Shown here in pieces: positions 11,401 through 23,149 of a stretch of DNA of 64,000 nucleotides. The notes under the pieces are model-generated. The model saw nothing but the letters and a program-made list of their open reading frames with translations, did no database searches and was not told the origin of the DNA. The DNA comes from Stomorhina lunata (taxonomy: Eukaryota; Arthropoda; Insecta; Diptera; Rhiniidae), in assembly GCA_933228675.1 (NCBI GenBank), contig OW121743.1, forward strand, positions 96,101,998 to 96,165,997, in the 5' to 3' direction. A program made the translations under genes and the position numbers. Position 1 is the stretch's first letter. Each line of letters begins with the position of its first letter.

Positions 11401-12788
11401 TAACAAAAAAACTTAGTAACTTATAAAAAAATAGTAAAAATAAAATAAAATCAAATATATGAAAATATACATATATGTATAAAAAAAAAACAAATAAAAG
11501 GCAATACTTAAAATTTTATAATTAATTTCCTCTGAAATGAAAAAAGGAAATTCAATTTTTCTTTAAAAATTATTTAGTGACAAGTGCGTTTCTTATAAAA
11601 AAAAGTTTTTTTTTTTTTAATTTTAAACATAAACTAAAATTTATTGTTACCATTGACAAAAATTATACAACACTTGAAAACTTTTACTCCACTTCAAAAA
11701 CTAATGGCAAAAATATTGTGAAAAAATAAAACGTTCTAAACTACAAGTTAAGACTTACATTAAAACAAGAAAATAAAGTAAAATAAATTTGTATATATCA
11801 ACCATCCAATCCGACCTCTTTTTATTGCTTTAGCAATTGTTTTTTTTTCTTCATTCTGTTTGATAGTTGTTATCGGTTCTAGTATTGTCGTTTTCGGAAC
11901 GTTCTATATTTCTGTTGTTTAAATTTTTTTTTGCAGTTTTTGCTTTAGATTTCATTACACTGTCCAACAAATAATATTTTAATGATTTGGATAAAAAAAA
12001 TTAATGATCACTTTTGAGTTATAGTGATTAATAAATATCCTGAAATCGGTAAATTTCAACATTTTAAATATCTTAAAAGTTTTGAGGAAGTTAAAATTCC
12101 ATATAAATGCAATGACTTTTTGTGTTCACATGGAAAATTTAAGATTTTTTTTTAATGAACTTGAAAACTATATTTTTTTCTTAGTTTTTCACACAGTTTT
12201 TATCATTTCTGTAAAATAGATTTATTTTTAAAAAATGCAAATTAGACTCTTTGACTGCTAAAAGTTGTTATCATTCTGTAAAATTCGTTGATTAATTTCA
12301 GAGATAATAATAAATTAATATTTGAAAATAATTTTACAATTTATTAAAAATAAAATAATACAACTTTATATTGAAAATTTATACTAGTTTCCAAATATTT
12401 GTAAAATATTTCAATGGATTAAATATATTTATGGCTAAGAAAAAAAAAATTAGTTGTACAGTATAGCCGAAGCAAAGGTTACTTAAAAATTATAACATGT
12501 CTTCAAATTTATATAGTTTTCTAGTTAATTAGTAAATAATTTTTCTGAAATAAGATTTTTGGTTCCCGAAAACAGAGCTGATATTTTTGTTCTTTTTTAA
12601 TCAAATTTCAAAATCTTATTTTTTACTTATTTGCTAACAGTTTTGATAATTTTTAAGGAATTTAATTTTTGCTTTAGAAATTAAAAAGTAAACATTTTAA
12701 GTTTTAAAAATAGCGATCAACCACCAAAATCCATTGATTATTTCATGAAATATTTAAAAAGTAAATTGAAATTAAAAATGAAATTATA
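11401..12788. other. A/T-rich spacer; no gene seen
   Basis: This is uniform A/T-rich DNA with poly-A/T tracts and no terminal repeats or coding frames. TTTTTTTTTGCAG at 11924-11936 resembles a splice acceptor, but the U-rich sequence after it is not exon-like, so I do not call it. It would fit an intron. Confidence 0.4.
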
Positions 12789-12963
12789 AAATAATATATG
12801 ACCCGGCCTATGAAAAGGGAAAAGGTGGCTTATGACTCGAAATAAATTTGAAAAAAAAAAAAAATTGACGATATGCATTGTTTATCTTTAACAGCTAATT
12901 TTACGAAATTTTGTGTTTGAGTCATAAGCCACCTTTTCATAGACCGGATCTTATATATTATTT
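12789..12963. mobile_element. Short MITE-like inverted-repeat element
   Basis: The 175-bp element has inverted termini of about 45 bp: AAATAATATATGACCCGGCC and CTATGAAAAGG...AAAGGTGGCTTATGACTC on the left, and the reverse complement GAGTCATAAGCCACCTTTTC, ATAGACCGGATC, TTATATATTATTT on the right. The left arm has a 6-bp insertion (GGAAAA type). The centre holds poly-A and no coding frame. The shape and size fit a MITE. The outer A/T ends may include a TA-type target, but this is ambiguous in A/T-rich DNA. Confidence 0.7.
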
Positions 12964-13125
12964 AAAACAAATAGAACAAAGTTTTTTTTTTATTGAAAAT
13001 TTATAAGTTTTAAAGGATTTCTAAAATATTAACTTATGGCATCAATTAGATTCCAATTCAGTTTTATTTTCTAAATTAATTTTGTTGCTGAAACTACCTG
13101 GGTCAGCTCTCGGTTCTAGACTATT

Positions 13126-13161
13126 TCTGATTCTATCAAGTTAGGCCTTGATAGAATCAGA
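13126..13161. other. Perfect 15-bp stem hairpin
   Basis: TCTGATTCTATCAAG and CTTGATAGAATCAGA form an uninterrupted 15-bp stem around the loop TTAGGC. With a 6-nt loop and no T tract after it, it is neither a terminator nor long enough for a microRNA precursor. It may be a remnant of an inverted-repeat element. Confidence 0.6.
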
Positions 13162-14235
13162 TAAATTGTATTTAAATATATCTTTGTTTAAAAAGGCCAC
13201 TTCTTTAAACTTTTGACAAATTTTTCCTAAAAACTTACAACTACCTCAAAAAAATGGTGGTATATTGAAACTGTCATTCCTTTCATAATTCTCACGATAT
13301 TGGCCTGAATATAAAAAAGTTTATATATCCTGGATCCTTATGAAATGCTAAGAAGATTAAGCGATGATAGGGCCTGAATAAAAGGAGCTAGAGTAACAAA
13401 ATTTGATAAAATCCTAATTTTTTGATGTTGAAATTAGGGAAAATTCATCAACATTTGATTATAGGTCCAATATTACCACACCCCAGGAAAAACTTAAAGG
13501 TCAATACAAATTATATATAATATTTATGATATAAAAATTAAGTCTGAAAAAGCCTTTTGTAAATATAAGTCAGTCTATCAGTTATTTGTGAATTGGACCA
13601 AATTTTTACTAAAGAATCGGAAATCAGTTGAATGCTGATAAATATCAAATTATAATACAGTTCATAATTGCAAGTCAAATTAAGATTTTATACCAAAAAA
13701 TTTAACTTTTGTTTTTTTTTTTTGAGTTTTCGAGATATGGCGATAGAGAAATTTCGATTTTGGTAATCATTATATCATTTAAATTGGAAATTAATGAACT
13801 TCTATTTGACCAATAAGTTTCTGAGTTGCTTGAATAATTATATTAACTTTCAAAATTCACTATCATTTGCAATCCATTATAGTACGGAGATATTTGTAAA
13901 TCAAAATTTTGTAAAAAACTTAAGTCTTGAGTTATCTCAATGTTAAATTTGTTTTAAAAAAGTTTAAAAATTTCAAATTCATTTTATAAAAGCAAAACTA
14001 AATACCTTGGCAGATATAACTATATATCAATATTGGCAATATTTTATTATTTTTTTAATAGATGAAAAAGTTTAAAAGTTTAGAAACTTTATTAAAATAA
14101 GTTCTAAAATTCGTTGTTATCGAAAACTGTTTTTTTTAATAGTTCGATCAAAATTTATATTCAGATAATATTCAGAATATAGTACATATTTGTAAACAAA
14201 CCAATAGTGTTTTAAAATTTTTTTTTTTGATTCTT
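13162..14235. other. A/T-rich spacer; no gene seen
   Basis: I see no coding frame or array here. The phrase TTTATATATCCTGGATCC near 13320 resembles text found inside dispersed fly repeats, but no boundaries can be set. Confidence 0.4.
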
Positions 14236-14239
14236 TAAA

Positions 14240-14905
14240 AATTTGATTTTTTTTCATTGCAATTCTCTGACCAAATCCCCGAAATCGATATAGATCGAGA
14301 ACTTGAATCTTAACCAAATATTGTGTAACATACCTTGGGGATTTTCAAAATAATTTATATTGAAAAAAGTTTAATAAAATTTGATAATAAAACATATCCG
14401 TTCGCTTGCCAAAATATTTAGTTTCGATGAAATTATTTTACTATCAACGAACCTTGAGGAAAATGTTACAATATAGTAAAGCTAATATGTTATATTTTAT
14501 TTAGATTACCCTAACAGTATGCAATGTTTCTTAAATATCTTACATTTTGATCAATATAATCTTGGCTCAATTTACCGCTTTCGATATCGATCGAAATCTT
14601 AGATATTTTCAAAACATTTGTATAGCATACTTTAAGGATAATCAAAATTATTTAAGAGATGCAAGGTTATATAGTAAACTTTGCATCTTTTAAATAATTT
14701 TTTTTGAAGTTATTTGCCAAAAGATGAACAGTAACAGTAAAAGATTTTTAATTGAACTATATGTTTTTAAAAACAAATCAAAATGGATAGCAAATTTCAA
14801 TAAACTCTTTGCATCAAAGTAACTTTAAACATCCCTAAAGTATACTTCACAATATTTGCTTAAAAGTCTAAGTTTTCGATCGATATCGAATACGGTAATT
14901 TGGTC
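14240..14905. repeat. Cluster of three copies of a dispersed repeat (family R), two inverted
   Basis: Three related blocks occur: 14240-14350 (plus), 14560-14680 (plus) and 14687-14905 (minus). Shared text, read in one orientation, is CGATATCGATCGAAA, then an AAATATTGTG-AG-ATACTTTA phrase, then GGGAT-TTCAAA. The second and third blocks form an inverted repeat with TCGATATCGATCGAAA on the left and TTTTCGATCGATATCGA on the right; a nested inner inverted repeat (GAGATGCAAGG with CTTTGCATCTT) sits at 14656-14692. A fourth copy lies at 18650-18870. No coding frame accompanies them; this is probably a non-autonomous mobile family. Confidence 0.65.
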
Positions 14906-15066
14906 CCTGATCTGAAGAGTTTGACAGCTTTAATATAATATAAAATTCTTACAAATTTTTTATAAAATTGAAGGCGGAAAATATAATGAGAAACTTTAAG
15001 TTCAATATCAAAAAATGGGATTGAAAACTAATAAAAATATTGAAATTCAATAATACTTTGGGGATT

Positions 15067-15104
15067 ATTCAGTTTATATTTATGTACGAAAATATAAACT
15101 GAAT
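15067..15104. other. Perfect 15-bp stem hairpin
   Basis: ATTCAGTTTATATTT and AAATATAAACTGAAT form a perfect stem with an 8-nt loop (ATGTACGA). Its function is unknown. It is too short for a typical microRNA precursor. Confidence 0.6.
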
Positions 15105-15489
15105 ACATCCTAATTAGAAAAAATCCTCGTTTTTGAGATTTTACTCTATAACTTTTAAATTTTCTTAAAATTGTAAAGAAGATGATAAAGCTATTCAAAA
15201 TGTATATCAAAACTTTGGATCTATTTCGCCACTCTAGAGTTATATCATTCATTCCATGAAAAATTTTTCAAAATCTTAGCTTTTGAAAAAATTTAACATT
15301 TTGTTGATACTATGTGAAATAGTGGCATGGACTGGTTTTGGAATTACTCAGATATAATACATTTATGGATTGTAAATTTCTCTCATGACACATGTTAAAT
15401 GGAGCATTTGACATATTGTATTTATTTAAGATTGATCCCAGTTCCTTTTGGAGTACTCGTTACCCGCGTATTAGGAGTAATGGCGATTT

Positions 15490-15680
15490 CAGTGTTTTCA
15501 TAAATTTAAAAATTTGTAAAAATTTTACAACTTAAAGAAAATTTTTGTGAGTTTGAGTCGTGTGGAATGTTGCATTTTCTGCCCCGCTACGGACTTCATT
15601 AGTTTACCGTGTCACCCACAGTAAAATCTTGATACTTAGGATCATTTAACCAAATGAGTCAAATGAGTAGTTAACCGCAA
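15490..15680 (-). repeat. Diverged copy of the 463-bp repeat unit
   Basis: The plus-strand text GTGTGGAATGTTGCATTTTC, TGCCCCGCTACGGACTTCATTAG and CACCCACAGT aligns with CAGTGGATTGCAATTTC, TGTCCCGCCACAGGACGTCATCAG and GACCACAGTC in the 463-bp units at 48637-50767. The flanking ATCATTTAACCAAATGAGTC also matches ATCAATTTAACTCATTGAGT. This shows that the unit is a dispersed family and not only a local tandem repeat. The strand given is that of the tRNA-like reading described for the units at 48.6-50.8 kb. Confidence 0.6.
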
Positions 15681-17990
15681 AAAAAAAACAAACTTTTAAG
15701 TTACCATGTCTCGGCTTAAAAAATTTATTAATTTTTAACTTTTAAAAATAGTTTTTTATTTAATAAACAATAACAAAAATGTTTTTGTTGCTGTTCTCCA
15801 AATTATAGTTAGTCAAAAAACTATTTAAAAGCTAATTCGAAGTAGTTAGCTTATAGCTAGCTACAAAAAATTCACTTTGAGTTAACGGCTGGATAACTAG
15901 CTTTAAGTTGATTAAATGTAATGCAGAGTCGGAAAATTGACTGCTTCCAACATCGCAATGTTAAGAATGTTATTTAATTTCATATAAAAGCATTCTAACT
16001 GTCAACCTACTTAAGAAATAGTTAGCTTTAAATTAATTTAAAGTTAACTGAACTGACGACAGGGATTTGGCAAAGTATTCAGCAAAATTAAAAACTAGAA
16101 TTATGTTGACATTTGAAGACTCATTTTCTTTTACATCTATGACCAAATGAACGGTTTAGTTATAACGTATTAACGAAATTCGTGGTAGTATTTTAAAAAC
16201 TCTAAAAATAAAACTTTTTTGGGATCTCAGTGCAATAGACTAATGTAAAACTTTTTAGTTAAAACTTTTTTTGGTTGTATCAAAAACGGATTATTGCAAT
16301 AATTAAAAACAAATATGAATTATAATTATTATAACTATTAATTATATATTAAATTAATTTTGTTTTTTAATTTGGTCAAAAAATTTTTAATATTTAGTTT
16401 TCAAAGTTGAAAATCACTTGCTATTATTAAAAATAATCTAAAAATATCCTTACCAAAAATTATAGTCAAAAGTCATTATGTCTTGAAACTTTAAACTCCG
16501 AAATCTAGTAACTATCTTATTTGTTGCACAGTGTTATTTTACATAGATATATTTTTGTTGTTTCTTATTCTGCTGCAATGCCAATGCAATACCCATTTCC
16601 AACTACGATTTTCCTGCTGCTTACAAACAAGTAACAGCAATGGCTGCAACAGCAACACACAAATTTTTAATACCATTTAAAGTTGGTTGTTGTTGTTGCT
16701 TTACGCGATGATGGTCTTGCCACTTGCAACTGCTGTCGTTGTTCGTTGCTGTTCTGTGTCAATGAATTGGAATTGAATTCAAGAATGAAAAATTCTTGCA
16801 AGTGTGTGTATGTAAATGTGTAAGCTGCTCGAAAGTAAAGATATCCAGAGTATGAGTTTGAGTATCAGTATCAATGTATATATGTGTGTGTGTGTATGAG
16901 TGTAAGTGTATGTAAAAATGCAATAGAAATAAATTTAGAGCTTAAACGTAAAGAAAAAGAAAAAAAAACAAAAATAAAAACACAAATGTAAAAGAGTTTA
17001 AGCAAAAACGAGTGAATCGTGTAAACTATATACGGTGGCAAATATAGCGTATAATTGTGGAGTACAAGTTTTTTTTTTGTTTCTGTTTGTGTTTAAGTTT
17101 TCCATTTTCATTTTGCCCAGGAAAGTTTAATTATGTTTAAAACACAATTTTAAGTGCTGCATACATTAAATTAAAATTATTTCCCCTTCTAACAGCAAAA
17201 CTAGCAAAAACGACATAAACTACATAAACATATTCTGAACAAAAAAATATATTTAAAAAAAAAAGCAAACGGATGTTATAAAACCATAATTCATGTCATA
17301 ACATAAAACAACACAAATGCTAAAAAAAACATGGCTTGAAAAATTTTTAAGTTAAAGCTAAATTAAAAATAATACAACCAAAAAAGAAAATTCAATAGTT
17401 TATTGCCATTTTAAAACTAAGCGAAAAAGTATTTAATAATAATTAAAGTTTATGCTAAACTAATGGCCAAAATGTTTCAGAAATCGCAAAGAGTTCGCAT
17501 AAAATATAAAATTAAGTTTATTCAAACTTTAAGGCATCATCATTGTCATCAGAATCGAGAAATTGTTAATAGCAGAGAATGGATGAAATACTAAAAAAAT
17601 TGCACTACAAAAACAAAAAAAGGTGTGTATTATAGTTTTTATTAAATAACTTAAATCTTATTTGGCATAAAATATTTGCCTAAAACTATGCTCTACTTTT
17701 TTTTGGTTTTATTTAGGAACTAAATTTACTCCAAACTTTTCTAACTTTATTTAGGCCACTGGAAAAATCTGTATAGTAAAACTTTATAAAACGAGTACAC
17801 AATTTTGTTGATAAATAATTTGTTGAGGAAATTAAAATTTGAAAATATTCAAAACATTTTTTTTTATATAAATATGTATGTATTGTAAATATTGTTTTTT
17901 ATATTATAGTTAACCCTTTAATTCTCAACAGGGTTTCATTTATGAATTCTTAAACCTTGAAATAATAAAAAATTAATAAAAGTGAATTAA
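15681..17990. other. Unique spacer with a CAG/GTT-rich island at 16570-16920
   Basis: Most of the stretch is A/T-rich and featureless. The part at about 16570-16920 stands out by its higher G+C and short repeats such as CTGCTGCTTAC, GCAACAGCAACA, GTTGTTGTTGTTGC and TATGTGTGTGTGTGTATGAG. Islands like this in fly non-coding DNA are often enhancers or UTR sequence, but I see no splice sites or promoter pair here that I can support. No coding frame is accepted. Confidence 0.4.
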
Positions 17991-17994
17991 TACA

Positions 17995-18525
17995 ATGATC
18001 AGGAATTAAATTAGGGCATTCGATGCCGAAATTTTAGAAATTCTCGAAAGAATCTTATTGCATTGTTTTAGTATTTAAATTTTATACAGTTTTCTTGTTT
18101 ATATTGGAAATTGGAAGAAAATTTGTTTCGGTGTAATTAAAAAAAAAACTATTATTTAATAAATAAGTTAATGCAATAATCAGGGATTGAATTAGGGCCG
18201 AAATTTTAGAGATTCTCGAAAAAATCTTCTTGCATTCTTTTAGGATGTTGGACAACTTTTTAAAATTTATACATTTTTCTTGTTTATGTTGGAAATTGGA
18301 AAAGAATTGGTTTAGGTGTAATTAAAAAAAACTATTATTTAATAAATAATTATTTAGTAATACTATGATCAGGGGTTGAATTACGGTCGAAATTTTAGAG
18401 ATTCTCGAAAGAATCTTCTTGTATTCTTTTAGGGTGTTGGACAACTTTTTAAATTTTTAACATTTTTCTTGTTTATGTTAGAAATTGGAAAAGAATTGGT
18501 TTCGATGTAATCTTAAAAAAAACTT
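17995..18525. repeat. Three-copy tandem repeat, ~180-bp unit
   Basis: Copies begin near 17995, 18175 and 18365. Each contains ATGATCAGG-TTGAATTA, CGAAATTTTAGAGATTCTCG, AAAGAATCTTCTTGCATTC, TTTTAGG-TGTTGGACAAC, TTTTTCTTGTTTATGTTGG and AAATTGGAAAAGAATTGG. Copies two and three are closest; copy one has a small insertion (ATTCGATGCC) and lacks the GTTGGACAAC part. No coding frame runs through them. Confidence 0.8.
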
Positions 18526-18639
18526 ATTGCTTCATTTTGAATTCACAGTGTCTCTGAATTTAACTGGTAGCTATCAATTTTTTCTCAAACCTCCTAAAAC
18601 CATGTAACATTATTCTCTAGAGAAAAGTTAAATTTTATA

Positions 18640-18875
18640 TTGGTTCACATCGAGTGCCGTAGTTCGTCGTATTTTTTTTATTCTCAAAAAACCAGCCGGT
18701 ATCGAAAACTCAGACTTTCAATCAAATATTGTGAAGTATACTTTAGGGATGTTCAAAGTTACTTCGATACAAAAAGTTTATTGAAATTTGGTATCCATTT
18801 TGATTCGTTTTTAAAAACATATAATTCAATAAAAACTCTTTTATTATTGATCATCTTTTGGGAGCCAAAAAAATA
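18640..18875 (+). repeat. Fourth copy of dispersed repeat family R
   Basis: Over about 200 bp this matches the reverse complement of 14687-14905: CAAATATTGTGAAGTATACT, TTAGGGATGTTCAAAGTTAC, GTTTATTGAAATTTGGTATC, CATTTTGATTCGTTTTTAAA and CATCTTTTGGGAGCC. The frame that runs through it (18640-18876) is not conserved in the other copies and is not a gene. Confidence 0.65.
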
Positions 18876-19509
18876 ATTTTATTAAGATTCTCGTTATCTT
18901 ACTAAATATATATGTATATTCGGAATTATAATAAATAAAAGGTTAGCCCAAGATTAATAGCGTTGTCTTAATATTGAACCTTGTTAAGACCACTTTTTAA
19001 ATAAATTGAGATTAAATTTCTAACAGAGAAATTTATGTTTCGTCGACAAACATTTTTCTTCGATTTATAAAAACTGCTAAATCCTCTCATATAAAATTTG
19101 CTTAAGAAAAACTGCTATTGTAATATATTTTGGGTTTGAAATATAATAAAATTTATAAAATAGTTTTATTATATATTAAGTTTTTTTTGTATCTCCCATA
19201 AATTTTCTAAAAGTAAGTTAGCAGATTTCCATATAATAAAAAATATAAAATTCTTCAAGAATAATTCCCTTATAATTTCTACAGTTAATTATTTTTAACG
19301 AAAAGAAAATTCAATATGAAGATATTTTTGTTGCAAAAAACTTTACATCGATAAATTTGATTCTAAAAATTTTCGGCCCAAAAATAGAGATTTATAATTG
19401 GAATCTCTTCGGTTTCGTTTATACTTAAAATATATATTCTTCTTTTATCTCTGAATTTTATGGTGTTAAAAAAAGCTCCATATCTTATATCGTTTAAATT
19501 CTATAGGAT

Positions 19510-19985
19510 CTCAAATTTGGACATCTCGGGTATTTTTGTGATATATTGGGAAGTTTTATGACTCAATAACTTCTAAACTTCGTTTCAAAGGATTTTAATT
19601 TTTTTCTTAGATTATCGAAAAATATTTCTGGTTTCCTTTCCTACGTCGTTGGAAAGGAATTTAATTAATCTTTTAGATTATATCGAATATCGAAACGATA
19701 TCGAATAAAATTTATCTAGTTTCCTTTATCAAGGACTTTCACCATGAAAAATGTCCTCTATCGATGAATATTCTGAAAAAGGGTCTTTAATTTTCTTTAT
19801 TTGCTTACAGTAAATGCGAAATAAAGCTGACTTAATTCAGTACAAATCTAGTTATAGGCGCATAAAGACAAATTTGCATACAAAATAATTTAGTCTTAAT
19901 ATTGATAACGCGTTCAGAAGTAATTGAGTCGTAAACATTGCCAATTTTTCACAAAAATACCCGAGACGTCGAACTTTGATAACCT
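19510..19985. mobile_element. Inverted-repeat element with ~70-bp arms
   Basis: The left arm (19510-19582) carries ACATCTCGGGTATTTTTGTG and ATGACTCAATAACTTCT; the right arm (19910-19985) carries their reverse complements AGAAGTAATTGAGTCGTAAA and CACAAAAATACCCGAGACGT. Between them lie A/T-rich text, a small hairpin TTCCTTTCC-TACGTCGTT-GGAAAGGAA near 19636-19661, and TCGATATCG-type palindromes. It is MITE-like, of unknown superfamily, and the exact ends are not resolved. Confidence 0.6.
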
Positions 19986-20089
19986 TTGTGGTAACATATA
20001 TTGCGTTACTAAGAGTAGTATATATGTATGACCAAAATTTTAGCAATATCAAAGCTTGTCACATTATGGAGTGGGACCAAAAATTTTAG

Positions 20090-20740
20090 AATTACTCCAA
20101 GCTAATTTTTGTTGTAAAAAAAAATTTTATGAAAAAAATCTTTCATATTTTGTATAAAAAATGATGAAGTGTAACATTTTTATAAACATTTTTTTTATAC
20201 AAAAAAAAAAAATATAGACAAATTTTATATTCAAAATTTTAGTCAAAAAATTGTATATTAAAAAATTATATAATCGCTAAAATCTTAAAAGATTTTTTTC
20301 ATGTTCGAAAATTTGTTAAAAATTTCCTAACATTTTTTTTTATTCTAGAATATATTCAAAAAATTTTCAATGAAAAATTTTATGTTAAAAAAATTATTTT
20401 AGAAAATTTTTCTTTAAAAAATTTTTCCATATGGATTTTTTTTTTTTTAATTTTTAACACAAAATTTTTTAGGAAAAAAAATTATATATATTCTCAAATA
20501 CAAAAAAAAACATTACCAAAAAAAAATGTTTCTCAAAAATATTTTATGTCCTAAAATTTTTGTGATTTTGTGCATCTTTCTAAAAATATTATTAAGTCAA
20601 AAAATTATATTTTTATTTTTTATGTAAAAATATTTTCTATAATTCTATAATTTTTGAATTTTTTACATATAATTTCTTCTTAGATAAACTTCCGAATTTT
20701 TCAAAATTTTCTTTAAATTATTTTTTTCTCAGAAAAGTAG
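20090..20740. repeat. Very degenerate A/T repeat tract
   Basis: AAAATTTT, AAAAATTTT and TTTTTACA-type tracts recur at irregular spacing. This is probably a decayed version of the ~30-bp minisatellites elsewhere in the window, but period and unit cannot be fixed by eye. Confidence 0.35.
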
Positions 20741-21500
20741 GCTATAGTCCTTTAGAATTTAATATATGAAAGATATTTTTATAATCATGAAAATTTTGTC
20801 TTTATATTTCAGAAATTTTCAAGTATACCACATTTACCATATTCATGTATTATAACTTTATTTTAAGAATAAAATATTGATTTTTAAAATTTTATTATTT
20901 TTTAAACAAACGATAAATAAAACTAATCGATTAAAAAAAATTAATTTATAAGCTTTCCATAACTTTAATTTTTGTTTATGAATGGAATGCAAATACACTC
21001 CTATTCACTTAAATACACTCCTCTAAATAATGCCTTATAAAATTACTATATAAAAGACTCGGATGTAGAAAATTGGTTAGTTTTTTTGAAGATATAAAGT
21101 AGATAACCACTTTTTATTTTAGCAACAAAAAATTCTTTTAAAATACGTTTAAATTGTAACTGTTTAGATTTTTGATATGAAGCTAAAATGTATGACTACA
21201 AATGGTGTTCATTAGAATATTCCCTTTATTATAATAACATTTTAGATGTTAATATTACCCAAGTTCAGGAAGCCTTTATAGGCATTAAGATGAAATGTCT
21301 AAGCTTAAGTCCGAAAAAAATGGATAAAAGCCAAGATTTATATATTATATTTTGTAGTTTAGTAAACACTCAAGAAATGTAGATTACCCTAAAGAAAACT
21401 GATTTATCATGAAATCTCTTGAGAAAAATAAAAATAATATAAAATATACAATAAAGAAATCTACAAATACAATAAAAATCAAGAAAACCAAAAACAAAAT
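20741..21500. other. A/T-rich spacer; no gene seen
   Basis: There are no arrays or terminal repeats. A 64-residue frame at 21188-21382 is unrecognised and too short and A/T-driven to call. Confidence 0.35.
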
Positions 21501-21501
21501 A

Positions 21502-22004
21502 CAGTGGTCGCCATATTTATTTTAGCATATCAGTTATTTTTCTTCTTTTTTTTACATCTGGTTCAATGTTTGAAAATAAGTTAAAAAAGTTAAAATTGCC
21601 ACAAATGTTGTAATTTTTTTTGAAAAACAAACACTCTCCACATTTTAAATTTTATGGAGTTTTCTCAATCTTTGATGAATTCCGTTCCAAACCGCCTACA
21701 AAAAGTTTTAAATATCAAAGGTTGATACATTTTATATTAAGCCAAATAATTATTAATTTATGTTGATCTTAAAGTTCCCAATTTTTTAATATGTTATGGA
21801 AAAAAATATCAAAATATTTATTTATACCTTGTACTAAATCTTCGACTTTTTAGTTTCAATTAAAAAAATATATTACAAAAACATTAAATATATGAAAAGT
21901 GTTTTGTATTCTAATAAAAAGCAACCTATTTTTAATGCATTAGGCCAGAATTAAAAAAAATAAGAAAAACAACTAATATGTCAAAATAAATATGTCGACC
22001 ACTG
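21502..22004. mobile_element. Tc1/mariner-type MITE, 503 bp, TA target duplication
   Basis: The element begins CAGTGGTCGCCATATTTATT and ends with the near reverse complement, finishing GTCGACCACTG. The inverted termini run about 45 bp with a few mismatches. It is flanked on both sides by the dinucleotide TA (21500-21501 and 22005-22006), the target duplication of the Tc1/mariner superfamily, and CAGTGG-type ends are common in that group. The 503-bp interior has no transposase frame, so it would depend on an autonomous relative. Confidence 0.8.
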
Positions 22005-22006
22005 TA

Positions 22007-23149
22007 TATTTTAATTGTTAAGAAAACATTTATTTAAAATTTTCAAGACAAATCAATTGCATTCCTGAACTTTTTAGAAAGTTAGTTATTCGAAAGATTA
22101 ATTCATAAGTTACACTCATTTGTCCGAACTTACCCAGAAAGTAAAGAAACACATATTATTTGTTTCATAATAATTAAATAAGTTTTGTTATCATATGATC
22201 ATTTTCTGGAGACTTGTATACGTATATTTTGCTATGGTTAAATATTTCAACGAAACTTCGTATAGATTTCCTATATTTAATAAAAATATACCGAAATTTA
22301 AGAATAGTAGTGAAATAATGAACCGATTTCTGACCAAAAATAAAAATTTAAAATTCTTCGTTATAATGTCGAAGGGTATTCTAAAATGTGAATTTCAGAT
22401 CATTCATCAGCCGAAACTTGTAGTATAATTCCAAACTATTTTGTAAGGTTATAATACTATATGCTCAGTTTTAAGGCCGTTCCAAAATTTTGTCGATACT
22501 AGAAAATATTTTACAAAAATTAAATATAAACAAAATATTTTGATTTTATAAACTAGAATCTTTCCTTTCGAATAATTAAATATGAAAATGTTGTATTATA
22601 AAAAGTCTCTTTTGCCATCTTTTTACCATTCCAATTGTTTTACATTTAATAACATATCGATTAAACATTGTCTGTTCATAGAATTAATCAAATTTTCAGC
22701 CAATATTAACAAATAGTAAAAAAAAATTGTAAAAACGCAACGAGAACATAAAAACACTACAAAATTTATTGACATTTTCCGATTGAGGTCAATTTGAAGT
22801 CGTAGTAATGTAAGAACTTGACCAAGAATAAGGCCATAATAAATAAATCTAAAAATTGTTTTTATTCGCGACGATTATTATTGACAATAATAAAACTAAA
22901 AAAAAGGAATTTTTTCTAACAATTTGTATGTTTATTATTGTAGTTGAGTGTAAACAAAAAAATTCAAATTATGACATAGGTTAAAATGGCTTTTACCCAT
23001 AATCCTTAAGAAAATCCCATAGAAAAAAGATTAATGGGTCAAATCGCACAATCTTGGTTGCCACCTCATCTCATTGCAACATTAGATGACCATGAAATCT
23101 ATTCATGCAGTCTCTGTTTACACTTCCGCGTAAAATTTTCAAAATTTAT
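22007..23149. other. A/T-rich spacer with two short unrecognised frames
   Basis: Frames at 22195-22428 and from 23034 are open but short. The second begins with a residue mix that looks more protein-like than the surroundings (W, P, H, C and D present), yet it runs straight into the MITE at 23150. I see no start context, splice site or homology that would let me call either a gene. Confidence 0.35.

Noticed and set aside
11924..11936. Splice acceptor TTTTTTTTTGCAG
   Set aside because: The sequence after it is T-rich and intron-like with no exon-like composition or donor.
13126..13161. MicroRNA precursor
   Set aside because: The perfect stem is only 15 bp with a 6-nt loop, too short for a Drosha/Dicer substrate.
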